Below, piece after piece: positions 1-13,000 of a stretch of 64,000 nt of DNA. Origin of the DNA: Knufia peltigerae (Eukaryota > Ascomycota > Eurotiomycetes > Chaetothyriales > Trichomeriaceae); assembly GCA_030247855.1 (NCBI GenBank), contig JAPDRN010000001.1, positions 1-64,000 of the forward strand, given 5' to 3'. Every line of letters begins with the position of its first letter. The first letter of the stretch is position 1. The translations under genes were made by a program, and so were the position numbers. The notes under the pieces were generated by a model, which had not been told where the DNA came from, did not search any database, and saw nothing but the letters and a program-made list of their open reading frames with translations.

Positions 1-578
1 AAAAAGAAAAAAAATAAAATAAAAAAAGGCCGTTCCTCATGTCGTCCTGAAATTTCGTTGAAATGAAAAAGAAAAGGTTAGGCTTAGTCAATTCAATCAG
101 TTGTCCTAAAAGTCCTCGCTTGCTGAAATAAATGAAATCCCAGATTGATCAGAACATTTCCAGAACAAAGTTCGTAGTTTTCGGAGGGACAGCTAAAACT
201 CGAGCTGTACCAACAAAGTGTCAGTCATTTATTCGTCCTTCGTAAATTCTTTTCCAGTGTGATAGTCGTCTCGTCGTTGAAAGCAGCCAAAAATAAAGGA
301 TTTTCGTTTCGTGGTCAAATATATGCCTTCATAACATTCTGCTTTTGTCTCCCTTCGCTATGCCCTTTGAATGTCGTGTCGCTCTCGACATAACGGTGCT
401 TGCAGGTTCTTGACCTGTATGTGCGGGACTCTTGACTCTTCCTGGGGGCAGTGGTTGACAAGTCCATCTCGATGGGGAAACACATATCCGGAGACTCACG
501 TAGCTCTTCGCTGAGTGCCAAAGGTGCAACGATCCGTCGATACACACAAACACAAGTATCTGTTGCATCAATAGACGA
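1..578. other. Gene-free left edge (3' flank)
   Basis: This is the 3' flank of the minus-strand DUF8035-type gene. It opens with an A-rich tract at about 1-27. Only short overlapping ORFs are present, and none shows a recognisable domain or codon pattern. Confidence 0.5.
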
Positions 579-2678
579 TCAACGTCTGACCCAGCCCGGC
601 GGCGGGGGAGGTCGTCCACCTCGATACACAACTTCGCGCTCAATATAGCGTTCCTCTTCTCGATCCCATTCTTGGCGTGGGCGATGGGGTAGAGGTGGTT
701 CAAGCATCAAGGGACGATGAGGTTCTTCCACCACTGGTGGTGGCAAGACTCGATTTTCCCAGGCCATTTCCTTGATGCGCTTTTTGCGATCCTTACGAAT
801 GTCCTCTGATAGCCCGACAAGGCGGGCAACATCTTCCTAATTCATTGTCAGCACGCTCTCCTAGTACAGAAATCACGTCCCGGATCTACTCACATATCGC
901 AGGTAGGCAATGATGTAGTAGAAATCGTCCGTCTCCTCGAATTCATAGCCCATCTCTTGGATAGCCTCCTTGACGACGAGATCTTTGGTGATCTCGGTCC
1001 ATAACCCTTCTTTGGCGTCTGGCATTCTACCATATCGGCGTCCAATGTCCCCATTCGACGCTGGAACTGGTGGTGGGACGGGTAATGGCGCTGGTGCCGG
1101 CAGGGGGGCAGGTCTACCGATCTCCCCATACCCTTCCTCTCCGTCTGGCATAAACTTGCTCCTCCGAACACCATTGTATCTTTGCCAGGTAATTTCTTGA
1201 GCTCCGCCACCAGCTCCATTCATGCGGACGCGATTAGTGCCAGGAGGAACGTCCACTATCGCCCAGTCTCTCGTGGCGCCACGATATGCCTCCCCAACGT
1301 AGGCACGCTCCATGGCTCGGCTATTGTAATAGTCTGCCTCCTCCTGCACATCTCGATCATATTCACGATAGCCTTCGCGTCGGGGAACTGGAGCGTCGTA
1401 ATAATCTCGTCCTGGAGGAGGCGGCGTGTAGGGACCCACGCTTCTGGCCCCTTCGTTGCGATCGATGACAATATTCTCATTTTCCGTGCGCCCATTTCTG
1501 GTCTGAGTTCGACTAATCTCGATCCTCTCCTCGGAGTGTGCGCGAGGGTGCGGAGGAGACAGCGGTGGGCTTGGTGGCGATGGGGGCCGAGTAATTGGGC
1601 GTGGCCGAGACGGGATGGCAACCTCGAAGCCGTGGTCAATATGGCGATGGTGAGTAATAACCTCTTGGTGGATGGTAGGAGCATTGATGACCTGTGGCTC
1701 TGGTGGTGCTTGCGGAGCCGAAACAACAGAGGGGCTAGGCGACCTAGAGCGTGAGTTCTTGCGAATGATGATTTCTTGTCGCTCACGGTTGCGACCGTCA
1801 CGCTCCTCCTGTCTAATGATGATCTCCTGATTAGACCCAGAGCTACTGGAACGTCGTACTCGTGACCTGGCTCGCTCATGTGATTTGGGACGAGTCAAGG
1901 CATAATCATCATATCGACTAGGGTCCAGATTCTGTTCCGATCGTCGAATAATAATCTCGTCTCGCTCAGCCTCTCTCGCCGGTCGTCTGACGTAATCGCT
2001 CCTCCTGGAGAGTGTGTCGTCAAAGTCCACGTCGTAGCGCGAGCGACGGTCGTCTTCGTCACGGCGAATGATGATCTCCTCCCTGGAATCTCTCGGCGGC
2101 GGAGGGCGGACATCACGGTCTCTCTCGTCCCTACGAATGATGATTTCCTCCCTCTCCCGTTCGCGCGGGGCAGATGGTGGAGGAGGTGGTCTCCTGTCTG
2201 TATCTCTCTCATCCCGCCGGATGATGATTTCTTCCCGCTCTACCTCCCGATCTTTCTCTCTGAATCGAGGCGGAGGTCTGGATTCTGATTCTGCTCTTTC
2301 CCTGATGATGATTTGTTCCTTCTCGACCTTTCTTTCCGGCTCTGGGGAAGGTGATCGTCGACGAGGTCGAGTGGGAATGAAGTCAAACTCTTCCCGTTCT
2401 CGTGCTCGTAAGACCACTGGGCCAGCAGTAGTCCTACCGTAGTCCTCTCGTAGGAAGGCGGGAGTATTTCCAGGTCTCTCTCGGACGTCGTCTCGGACGA
2501 GGACTTCTCGTACATCTCGTTCTCGTTCACGTTCACGTACTGGGGTTCCACGACGGAAATCCACCTCCTCTTCAGTAAAACGATCATCGTAGACCCTGCG
2601 ACCACCTCTGGAGGAGTAATCACGACGGTCCTCGTATCTGTCGATCGAGACATCGTCGACGTAGCGACGGCTCCCCAT
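579..2678 (-). CDS. DUF8035-type Arg/Glu-rich repeat protein, 680 aa
   Basis: Two exons: 2678-894 and 836-579. The intron has GTGAGT and TTAG ends and joins in phase 0 inside a conserved region (..AYLRY then EDVARLVGL..). The start is the ATG of MGSRRYV; the frame is open further upstream, but that part has no conserved look and is probably 5' UTR. Residues 1-115 are Arg/Asp/Glu-rich. Residues 120-307 carry seven copies of a motif close to EEIIIRRDER, separated by Pro/Arg linkers. Pro-rich linkers follow, then a folded C-terminal domain from about 535 to 640 (GLWTEITKDLVVKEAI, then helical sequence) and a Pro-rich tail. The C-terminal domain resembles DUF8035 of Pezizomycotina proteins. Function is unknown; the composition suggests a disordered scaffold or RNA-associated protein, which is inference. 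Confidence 0.8.
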
Positions 2679-4140
2679 CACGGCCACGGATATCTTGTTG
2701 TTTCTTATCGACTGATCACGAGGATGTTGCTGAGCGTCGTTTGCAGCGAAAAGGCGGGGTTGACCAGCGGGACTGGTCACCAAGGCAGTATAATGCGAGG
2801 CAGGAATCGCTAAATGCAAGACGGAAACAAGCAAGTGCACAACGACGACAGCTGCAGGAAGTGGCAGAGAAGAAGAGGTGGGCAAGGGAGGAAATGAGGT
2901 GAGCAAAGCAATAGAAATACGCTCACTTAAAAAAGAAGGGTCAACAGGGTCACCAGGCTTTGGCTCTGGGGCTTTGGGTAGCAAAGTCGAGCTGAGAACT
3001 TGGCCTAGCAGCCTCTAAGGAACCCACGTCACTCTGCAGCACGCCACTAATTAGCACACCAGTCCTGCCAGTCCTGGCCGTCGTCCCCACGCCTGCACAT
3101 CGGACAGTGACTTCAAAACGGACACGAGCATTGCTTCGCTGCAGCGGGGAAGCAGTTGGGCTCAGAAGGGCGGCGTTGCCTGCACTGCCATCTTCGTCAG
3201 CCCGAGAGGACTGTTGGACGACAACGTAGACAGGTTCAGCATCTTCCGTCGGCAAGGCTGATTACGATTCGGACCGTCACAGGGGCATGAAACTCATGAT
3301 GATCAAAAGCAACGACCGCCTAATAAATGCATGTGCGTCTCCCTCGCTCCAGGCATATTGTACTCCGACACTGTGACGGATACTGCCGAAGCCTGGGATC
3401 TTCATTTCAGCTAGTTGCATGGTTGGAGGTCAGGCATTAGTAAATTGTTCCCTAAGCATCTTTGTGCATTTCTGCCTCTCCATCCACTTGGGCATCAACA
3501 TCCATGGCGAAGCGCACTCTTCGCTCCATGATTCGAAATTCACTGCGGAGGAGCCGGGTTTGGGAGCAAACTTTTGTCTTCTTCTATATAGTCCATCATG
3601 TCCTTATTCAAGGACCATCTCATACTTTGGCGAGTCCTGTACAATCCTGACTCGACCAATGTTCATTAGTGTCTGTTCATTGGTTGCAATAGCCTGTTTG
3701 ATGATTCTTCTCCCAGAGAATCACCGGCATCGCACCTGGTCACTTGTCTCCTACATAAGGTAAACGCCAAGTTTCGTCCGAAGACACGAAATCCCGCCAG
3801 CACGCCCATGGCAATGCACTCCTGTTGTCATATGCTAAATGTACAAATCTGGCCGGACTCCGTTCCCTATGCCAAAAGCGGAAAAAAGTGTGGATATCTC
3901 AATTGTTGCTGTTTAGAAAAGAAGGGACGTCTCATCATAAGATCATTTCGTCGACGCGTACAATCTCTTGTCCGCGCCGGACCCAGTTTCGAGACTTGAG
4001 CTCGTGGATGACGGCTGTGGTGCGACTCCTGTACGTGGAGCATTCGTGTATCATCGTTAGGGAAGGACTCTGCGGTCAAAAATTTGACGGGCACGATTAA
4101 TGATTAGCGAGGGATCAATCTTGAGTTCTTTTGGATCGTC
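2679..4140. other. Intergenic, promoter/5' UTR of the DUF8035 gene
   Basis: About 1.46 kb between two minus-strand genes. A GTGAGC donor-like site near 2920 suggests a 5' UTR intron. ORFs at 2950-3255 and 3419-4100 lack domains and overlap one another on both strands, so I do not call genes. Confidence 0.4.
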
Positions 4141-5622
4141 TCAAGGATCCGGATTAGCCACCTGAACAGAATGTGAGCGCGCTTCAATTTGAGACATAAG
4201 AATCAACGTACCCGTAGCTGCCTTGAGTAATCCTGGTTGTCCTGAAGTGAGACGTTGCTAACCTGACCTTCGTCGTGGAAATACAGGGCGTAAGGATTCA
4301 ATCTCTGGTCAGTAGCCAGACTTCGTCGATCAAGTCCTGAAGAACCGGTGCCCGCACTTCTTGGACCGCTACCGTTGGGTATCCCGGAAGTGTTGATGCG
4401 AGGAGTCTTAGTCCCGAGCAACCCAGAGGACGACAATTGACTAACTTGTCGGGAGGGTACGTTGTTCGAAGGCGAGCGGTCGCCACTTCGAGCAATGAAC
4501 GACGATTCAGGCTGGCTGATGGTGCCATTTCTCTTCTGCCGGCGTCGATACCATACGTACATAGCTGCACCGATGAGAGCACCCACACCGAGAGCGGCGC
4601 CCACAACAATGCCAGCGACCTTGCCACCACTGATACCACCGCCGCCGCCACCAGTAGCAGATTGACCCAAAGTCGCATCTGAAGAGACCGCGGGAGTGGG
4701 CGTTACTAGGATCGTGCTTACTTTGCCGGTGACAGTAGTGACGCTGGTGTAGACTTCGGTGGGCGCAGCAGTAGTGCTATCTGTCGCTGTGTCCACGGAC
4801 GAGGCTGAGAAGGACGATGAAGTCGGTTCAGACGACGACTGGGAACCACGTTAGCAAGCCGTTTGTATTGGTTACAAAAGCAGAAAACACCACAACACCC
4901 GTATAATGAGGAACAATAAAGTGGGGTGACATGAAAGAGACGGGTCAGTCATACAATGAAGCTCGTGTAGCTTGATGAGCTAGTCAAGGGAGCCCTTGAC
5001 GTGTCATATGTTACAGAAGAAGCCTCGTCGGAGCTCTGAGAGGATCCAACGGTTACCATTGAAGAAAATGAAGAAGCAGGAGAGGAGGTAGTAGCCGGAG
5101 CATCAGAGGTGGAAGTGGATGGTGACCCGGACTCAAATGGAGAGGTACTAACCGAAGAGGTTCGGGGTGCTGCGCTGCTGCCAGAAGCTCCAGAGGTGCC
5201 GAGAGGAACTCCAGGACTCAATTGGTAATATCCATAAAGGCCAGCGTTGGTCGAACCACACCAGTCCTGAGGATAACCAGGACATTGTTCGTTGCAATCG
5301 TACGTGCTCTGCTGGTCAGCAGGGACGTAGTTTGAACACCAGCAGTAAGAACCCTGGAGGACGGCAAAGGCGTATGATCCCTGGCAGTGGTCCTGGCACG
5401 CGCCATTTGACATAAACTGGTTATAATCTGTTTTCCTGTCAGAAAAATGACAGCATCTTTGAGGTCTTGACAATACTCACACCGAGGATATGAGCCCGCA
5501 TTGTTGTCGGGTGAGCAGTAGGTGATGGCTAGGCCATGTGCCTGCGCGAGGAGCGAGGCGATGAGGGCAATGTAGAGCATGAAGCAGCCCCAACGAGGGT
5601 CAGGGAGGCTTCGGGAGAGCAT
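4141..5622 (-). CDS. WSC-domain cell-wall integrity sensor, 420 aa
   Basis: Four exons: 5622-5481, 5427-4955, 4838-4212 and 4161-4141. Layout: hydrophobic signal peptide (about 1-30), a Cys-rich WSC domain (about 32-120; YCSPDNN, NGACQDHC, GSYCWCSNY, CPGYPQDWCG), a Ser/Thr-rich stalk expected to be O-mannosylated, one transmembrane helix (about 277-300; GGKVAGIVVGAALGVGALIG), a basic stop-transfer stretch and a cytoplasmic tail. The last exon is only 21 nt; splicing at GTACGT replaces a premature TGA and yields the tail LRVANPDP. WSC sensors commonly end in an NPD-type motif, which supports this junction. WSC proteins sense wall stress and signal through Rho1 and Pkc1. The first intron has two possible donor/acceptor pairs (exon 2 start 5427 or 5435), both in frame. 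Confidence 0.88.
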
Positions 5623-8600
5623 CTTTCCTTTGAGACTGAGCCAACGGCAATGATTGTTCCAACTGTTATTTCCTCATTGAAGATTTCTTTGTCCGACTGG
5701 CGTGAGAGATTCGTAGACGCAAGGTAGCGACAGGAGAGGTCTGACCAGGAGGATTTATTGCATCGAGAGTCGGCTGTAAGAGTCTCTTCGTCGTGGAACC
5801 TCCTGCCGGCGAAGAGGTCGAATTTCTTTTAGCAGTGGCCGACTCAGTCAAGAGGCAGAGACACTGGAGCTCTGGTACTGGGGTATCTTGCGGTCGAAGT
5901 CGTGAGGAAACGGATCTGGATGGTTGAAGAGATGGAGGAAGTGTGAGATGAATTACACTCGCGGTACTTGGCGCTCACAATGGCGGGAGTGATTGCAGGG
6001 TGAAGCCGTGAAACAAGTGCAGATATCGGCCAGTAGTGAAGGTGTCTCGCTGATTAGAAAAGGAAATATAAGTACAAGACCTGCAGATATTGCGGTTGGG
6101 TGAAGGGGAAGTGAGGCAGATATCAAAGGTGGTCGCAGTCGAGGTACTACGATTGCCAGCCGTGGGTAGCGGAGGAAGGAGGAGAGGATTTAATGAAAAT
6201 GGCGACCCTGACACGAAAAGAGAAGTGATGGGTACGGGACAAGTACGGATAACTTACTACGAGTTACAACTGAACTAGTGGACTCGGGTAACGATGGACC
6301 AGGGTATCAATTGGCAGAAAACCCCGTTAGGAAAGATCAACCATCCAACTCAAGATCAGGTTTTTTGTGGGAAACAGAGTCGGAGGCGAATGGGTTTGTT
6401 ACTACAATACTCGTTCAACTCCGTAAATAGGCGAGCTGGAAATGGTGCTTGTTAGGCACGTGGGCATGGAACTGTTTTTCTACTTGTTTTCAGGTTACGC
6501 ATAGTACTGCGTACTACACGACGAATCCTGCTGACGGGGAGCGTATGCATACAGGTATATCAGTACAACAAGTCCTGCGCGTCCCGGTAGTTTGATTTTG
6601 ATTTTCGAGAGCGCGCGCCAAAAAGACAATATTATGTTACAGTATCGGCAGTCTAGTACAGAGTACGAGTAAACAATGGGCGTAACTTTGTAGGGTTCCG
6701 CCCATACACCACCCATGTCCTCGTATTCATTTACCCTGCAACCACAAGCCTTACCTACCCTGGAGTAAACTCAAGCACAACAATTAATGTCGTCCCGACC
6801 AACCCTCCATCTTTGAAGCTCGTTCCAACTCCTAGGCGCGGAGGTGCCGGGCATTATTGAATGAGGCCAACAACTCTAAACCCAAGTGATGAGGATTGGC
6901 AATGTTTTGTACGTACGCCTGCCCAATGCCATGTCACTCTGTAGTTGTGAATCCGTGAACGGGCCACCATCGGTCTTCATCACCGACTAGGCTGTTGATG
7001 TGCCTGGGACTTGAATTGATGTTTTGACAAAAGCCAGCCCTGTAGGAGATCAAAAGGCTCGCATCACTGGCCGTCGCCGCTGCCGCTGCCGTTGGAAATG
7101 GTGTTGCTGAATCCGTCACGGAGTTTCCACCGTCTTTACAAGTGGGTTACTGTTACTCGGTAGGCACACTATTGCCGCTGACCTCAATACCAATGTTTGC
7201 ATGTTTGCTTTCTATTGTCCCTCATCGCGATCCGACCAAGATCGAGTTACTTCTTTTTGAGACTATTGCGGATTTTTACATCAAGTAGCCACCGTTGGGC
7301 CTCTCTTTTTGGAAGCGTGGGCGCGCAGGCCTCAGGTCAATACGGAGAAGAAGACCGTGTTATGCGGAGGCGCCTTCACTTCTCTCTCTTCAATGATGCA
7401 TTGATTCTGCAGCGACAGGCTGGACTGACAAATGGCCTATCTCCTGCGACCGCACCCTCGTCTTTGTATCACTGATGCTCGCATTTCGGGGTTCCGTACC
7501 ACAGAATGGCAATGTCTAGGCCTTCCATCGACTCGTCTCATATCCAAGCGTCATTACTCCGGACGGAGGATTGACGGTGCTATTAACTTTGCTGCCCACA
7601 CAGTGTCCGTGCTCAAAGTATGTTATCCATGAGTTGAAATTTCTGCATGCAACGGTGAAGTCTCATGGACAAATTCTCCGGGTTTCAAAGCAAGAGGGCC
7701 TATACCTAGCAGAGTCCCCTTCTCACAGATGTTAGCCATGATACGAGTCGAAGTGGAAAGAAGACGGCGAGATGATCCGTCGTTTGCAAATCCATGCGCC
7801 TGCAGATGCGTCATGCATTGGTTCCCGCTGTGCAGATTCGCTTCAAGAACCACACAGCTGCAGCTCATCTTCCCTCCCAATCTCCCTCGCTCTGATCAAA
7901 TCCCACAAGCCTCCAAATTTCGTCTCCAGATCACATCAACATCTGGCCTCCTTTTGCATCTCACCGCCAGGTTTCATTGTTACACAACAACCCAAGCTCA
8001 CTCACCGTCTCCTCGGGCCCACGTGTCTGCCATGATACAAGTATGTACAGTATTGCAAGAGTCCGCAGCGCTCTGAACAATGCTCTCTACCGGCATCTGA
8101 CTGTGCGACGGTGGCGACAACGCCAGATTAGCATCCCCCGTAAGCTCTTACAATAGAGACACTTCTCACACCACACATGGCTGGAGTGGTGAGCTTGTTT
8201 CTCCCGTGCATTTTAACTGTCTTTTTTTACCGGAGTATTAGTGGGTATGTTTCTGGTCCAGCTCTCCAAGGGTGGTCAGTTCTTGTCGAGGGAATCCAGG
8301 GCGGGCCAGCAAATGGCATGCCTAACCCAGTGCACATCTTTCTTCCCAAGTGCGGGGAAGCCAGCAAAGTACATCCCCTGCTTGCATTAGGTACTTCACG
8401 AGTACAGAGAACGAAACCCTGCGATTTACTCAGACCTCGAGCAAGTCAGCTTCATTCCTTTGCATCTCCTCCCGTGGTCCTTCGTCTGGTTGGGTGGAAC
8501 GGGCAGGACCGACCACCTTCTCAATTGTCCAGTCCGCAGCACGCAGTCCGTACAAGTAACCGATTCGACAAATCGTTATCTTCACTGACTACCGAATCAA

Positions 8601-10281
8601 GGATTCTACAGGGGGGCGAAGAGAATGGTGCATTTTGACGTGCATGGATAAGCGTCCTGCGCCATTCGAGGCAAGCTTCCAGTAGCTTGTTGATTGGCTA
8701 TCTTGTCCATTTCAATGGCATGTCCTTGAAACGAAGTATAACCCATGCAAGTTGTTATCGTACAGCAGATACTACCAGCCTCTTTATTTTTCCTGCGTGA
8801 GTTTTGCATTCCATATCATCAAAGGAGGGGTTCACAGGATTACTTGATTTCGTATCAGCAGACCCTCGGGCATGTAATAAGTCCAGACCTCTAGCGGGCC
8901 ATGCCAGGAAAGCTACTTGTGGTATCGTTACCGATTTCATCGAGCTACCTTAGGTATCCGATTATCTCGAGGGACGAGGAATCAATTATTGGCTCTTGGG
9001 ACCGATGAGCCTAATATGTCGCTTGCACATTATTGCAGGTTGAAAAAAAGGTGGTGGTTTACGCGTCGTCGCAACCTACCACATTAACTTGAACCATGTA
9101 CACGTTCCCATAGCTTTTGCTCGGCGGTAAGTCTTTTCTCTGGCCGAGCTCTCATATACCAGGTTGCCCTAGCAAAACAAAGCCAGGCACACTCAAATTC
9201 CAAGGTATTGGCCCCCCGACGTACGCGGCTCGACGGGTGGGAAACGAAGCGGTATGTAAGGCGTGCGTGGGGGGCTGGTGGGTTGGTCGGCCGAGGCAGG
9301 CAAAGCAAAGTCAGTAAACAAATCACAACAACGACGAGCAGTTCCTTCCAAAAAGAAACAAATGGTTTGACGACAGGGGGGGACTGAAATCCCTGACCGT
9401 CCCTCGTGTGTACCTGTCATTTCACCGTGTTGTTCTTGTTGTACGGGTGTAATTTTGAACGTGTTTCAAGTCTCCAGGGGGGGGGGGTTACCAAGGTACT
9501 CGGTATCAATAAATGTTTCAAAGCCATTGCACGACAAGTTCCAATCTTGGGGGAAACGAAGTTCTGAAGATCCCGACCCGACCGTGGAGAAATTGTGTTT
9601 TTGTTTGATCAACCCGCCGCTCCCGACGTCATACACCACGTGATATCCAGGGGTCGAGCCAACCAACAAAGGGCTTCTTTTTGTATCGTGCGTGGTGTTT
9701 GAAATTACAGGTCCCCCATATGGAGTACATTCCAGCATCATTACAGGCAAAGACGAGCGAAACGGCTATGACCGACTCCCCGTTCTTCACATCTGGGACG
9801 ACAGACCAACAAAAATACCCAGGGCAAGGTGCACAAAAAACAATCATTGACGGGAATATCAATGGCTTCGACATACTCGTACGAGTACAGGCTCCCAACG
9901 TCCCTGTGATAAGCAAGGGATGCGTGACTCAGCACCGGGTCCTTCATTACTGTATGCCAAATTTCAGGAGATCTGTACATAGACAGGGGAGCGCTCGACA
10001 AGGGGGCAGGGGAAAACAAAGGATTGACCCCCTTCTCGCCTGTGATGACCATGAACCAGATGACATCGACGATACGAGTACGGAGCGAGTGTGTGGGTTT
10101 TTCTTTCTTTCAAACTTGACTGCATTCCACCTTCTGTGAGCATTTTACCGTTGTTTGAATACCTAGGTATCTCTGTCTTGTTCGTATCCCTTGCCAAAAA
10201 AGAAAAACAATCAGAAACCATCTCGCAGTGTTCTATGTAAGAAGCTACATTCTCCAATCGTACACAGCGGCCAAAATGTCT
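5623..10281. other. Gene-poor 4.7 kb interval
   Basis: I see no gene I can support here. The longest frame (8177-8638, +) has a hydrophobic start but no domain. Other ORFs are short and mutually overlapping. Simple-sequence features include a GCC/GCT run near 7075-7092 and a run of ten or more G near 9477-9487. The first part is the promoter and leader of the WSC gene; the last part is the 3' flank of the acyl-CoA ligase. Confidence 0.4.
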
Positions 10282-12131
10282 CTATAGCTTGGCACCGGCC
10301 TTCTTGCGCTTCTCTCTTTCTTGGTCCCTGAGCAACCGTCTGAGAATCTTGCCCGACGCACTCTTGGGAATGACATCGATGAACTCGATGCCGCCGGCAA
10401 GCCACTTGTGGCGAGCCTTTTCCTTTTCGACGTGCTTGGCGATACTGCGCTTGACCATGGCATCGCTCTCCTCCAGGCCGACCGACTGGGACTTGACCAC
10501 GAAAGCCTTGGGGACCTCGCCAGCTCGCTCGTCGGGGACGGGGATGACGGCGCAATCGGCGACGGCGGGGTGATTGAGTAGGCACGATTCCAGCTCTGCC
10601 GGGGCGACTTGAAGACCCTACGAAAATGTGTCAGTCACGTTTCCCGCCCGTCGACCAAGTCGATTCTTACCTTGACTTTGATGAGTTCCTTTATTCGGTC
10701 CACGACCCAGATATGTTCGTTGCCCTTTGGCGACACCCGGATTTCAACTTCATCGCCGGTTCGCATGAATCGGCCCTCGGGCATGTCCACAAACGTCTCC
10801 TTGGTCGCCTTTTCGTTCTTCAGGTAACCCAAGACCACGCTGGGTGACTTGACCAAGAGTTCACCGCGCTGGTTGTACCCCGTGATCTCGTTGCCCTCGA
10901 TGCTCAGGATCTTGGCCTCGTAACCCGGGACCAAGCAACCTGACGAGCCGAACCAAACATCGGCCGGAGACGTCGAGCACACCACCGTGCACGTCTCCGT
11001 CAGCCCGTACCCCTGTCGAATGATCCATTTTGGATATTGAGCCGCCAGTTCCTGGGCCGTTTCCTCGCCTAGTGGAGCGGCACCCGTGAAGATACATCTC
11101 ACGCTCGACAAGTCGAACTTTTGGAGAAGTTGCTGTTGCTTGACCATTGCGATGATAATCGGTGGGACGATGTACAGGGTGTTGATCTTGTACGTCTGGA
11201 TCGAGTTGAGGTAGTGCTGCAGGTCGAATTTAGGAAGGATTATAACTTGATCACCCCGGTAGGTCGACGCATGGCTAGTCACGATCAACCCATAAATGTG
11301 TGACTGCGGCAAGAGACCGAGGGCGATGTCGTGGTAGCCAGGCGCAACTGCCTCTCGAGCCGGCTTGTCATACAGAGTTATCTGGACGGTATTCGCAATC
11401 ACGTTTCTATGGCTGATCATGACACCCTTGGGGAGACCTGAAGTGCCACTCGAATAGCACAAAAACGCGGTCTGTCTCGCACCCTGACCTTTGCTCCATT
11501 TGATGGGTTCCAGCTCCGGCAGTGACTCTCCTTCTTTTACTAACTGACCGAGGGTCTTGAATTCCTTGGGAATGGGAGGATCATTTGGCATCTCGCATAT
11601 GTAGACTTTGCTTCTGGGTATGTTCGCCTTTGCCGCAGCTTCTAGCGCCGTTTCCAACAGAGGCATGACAGTGAAGAGCACCGTGGCGCCCGAGTTGGTG
11701 AGTTGGTGCCGAAGCTCGTCTGCGCTGTAGGCTGCGTTGGCGGGCGACGACACCCCGTTCATTCTGTGAATTGCCCATGACAAGGTCATGATATCGATCT
11801 GGAGGAAGCGATTAGTTCAGACGTCTTGAGACGGACGATAGACGTGCGTGCGTACCGTGTTCAGCGCAAACACACCAACAACCTTGTCATACTCGGAGCC
11901 CTCGTTGACTTTCCAACCGAGCTCTCTTGACAATGCTCGCGCCAATTTCTCGAATCTCTCCCTCTGCTGTGTCGCAGAGATGCTCTTGCCGGTGAGACCG
12001 CACGTATAGGTGTCCCACGACTCGGCGTAGGGTCGTCGCCCGTACTGCTCATCGAACATGAATTCGCATATCGGTACCGTATCCGGGATCTCTGGCAATT
12101 TGGGCAGCCATGGCGCAGGGTAGAAGACCAT
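10282..12131 (-). CDS. 4-coumarate:CoA ligase-like acyl-CoA synthetase, peroxisomal, 579 aa
   Basis: Three exons: 12131-11856, 11798-10671 and 10617-10282, all junctions phase 0. This is an ANL-superfamily adenylating enzyme, expected to convert an aryl or fatty acid plus ATP and CoA to the acyl-CoA. Visible motifs: P-loop-like SSGTSGLPKG (about 208-217), QGYGLTETC, TGDEVEIR, the hinge region DRIKELIKVK followed by GLQVAPAELE, and the C-terminal catalytic-lysine region SGKILRRLLR. The protein ends in AKL, a PTS1 peroxisomal signal, as in fungal phenylacetyl- or coumaroyl-CoA ligases. Length is normal for the family. The exact substrate cannot be read from the sequence. Confidence 0.9.
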
Positions 12132-13000
12132 GACGGCGAGATGGTTTGAATGGGAAAAACTGGAAAATGACCGCCTTGTTTGAAAAGAATGAACAAGAAA
12201 TTGCAAAACAGTTGAAGAGATTCCAGGGAAGAAAGAATGCACACGAGAAAAAAGATATTGGCATTCTACTTCGTGCTCGTAGGGGAGGGAGCCCAGTGCT
12301 TTCCCCCCCAAGCCCAGGACGACATCCGAGGCATTGTCATTCTTACCTGTCCGTATCCAGTATGGGCTGGGCTCGATTAGGTCACTTTTAGGGGAGCGAA
12401 GCTGCGCCCGTGGAGTTCACAACCCGTGGAGTCGGTGGGCTGGTGCTGGCCCCTCGCTGATTGATCAGTTGGGGAGGAGGAACAAGAGTCGAGTCGAGTT
12501 GTGGGGAGGGTTCACGAACATTTTGCACGAGTCCCTAAGTCCACCGGATGTCCGAGTGGCAATTGATGAATAGTTTTCGAATTGTCTTACCACTGTCATC
12601 AACTCGTGGGACATTGTGTACATTGTGATAATTGGATGATTTCTCATTTCTCATGTACGCAGTCCTGCGTACTGACTGTCCTGCGACACAAGAAAGTCGC
12701 TTTCCCAAATCCCGCCCGCCCTCAGGTGGCCCGGGAGATGCCTCGGGGTTAAGGTGCAAGGAGGTCCGGACCAGCCAATAGATCAGCCTCGACTGGATGA
12801 GGCTTGTTTTTGCCCATGTTCCGAGGTTACGGGAGTACATAATGCAGATAGAATCCACCTCAAGGGATGTTGCTGGCAAGATTGACTGCCTTAACCTACG
12901 ATAGGTGTTGTGCTGTTTGGACTGTTGCTATTGTACCTGTGTAGTGAAATATTCCACAAGAGGTTTTATTACCCGTAATGGAAATCTGATATATCAACTA
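12132..13000. other. Intergenic between ligase and SET gene
   Basis: Promoter of the minus-strand ligase plus the 3' flank of the SET gene. I see no domain-bearing ORF. Confidence 0.4.

Noticed and set aside
2679..2984. N-terminal extension of the DUF8035-type protein by 102 codons
   Set aside because: It is hydrophobic, Pro/Ser/Thr-biased and unlike the Arg/Glu-rich body; more likely 5' UTR read in frame.
8177..8638. 153-codon plus-strand frame with hydrophobic start
   Set aside because: No domain, no signal-peptide-like continuation, unusual composition and an overlapping frame of similar length; probably chance.
9470..9490. Poly-G run as a structural element
   Set aside because: A single homopolymer with no G-quadruplex spacing; may also be a sequencing-sensitive tract.
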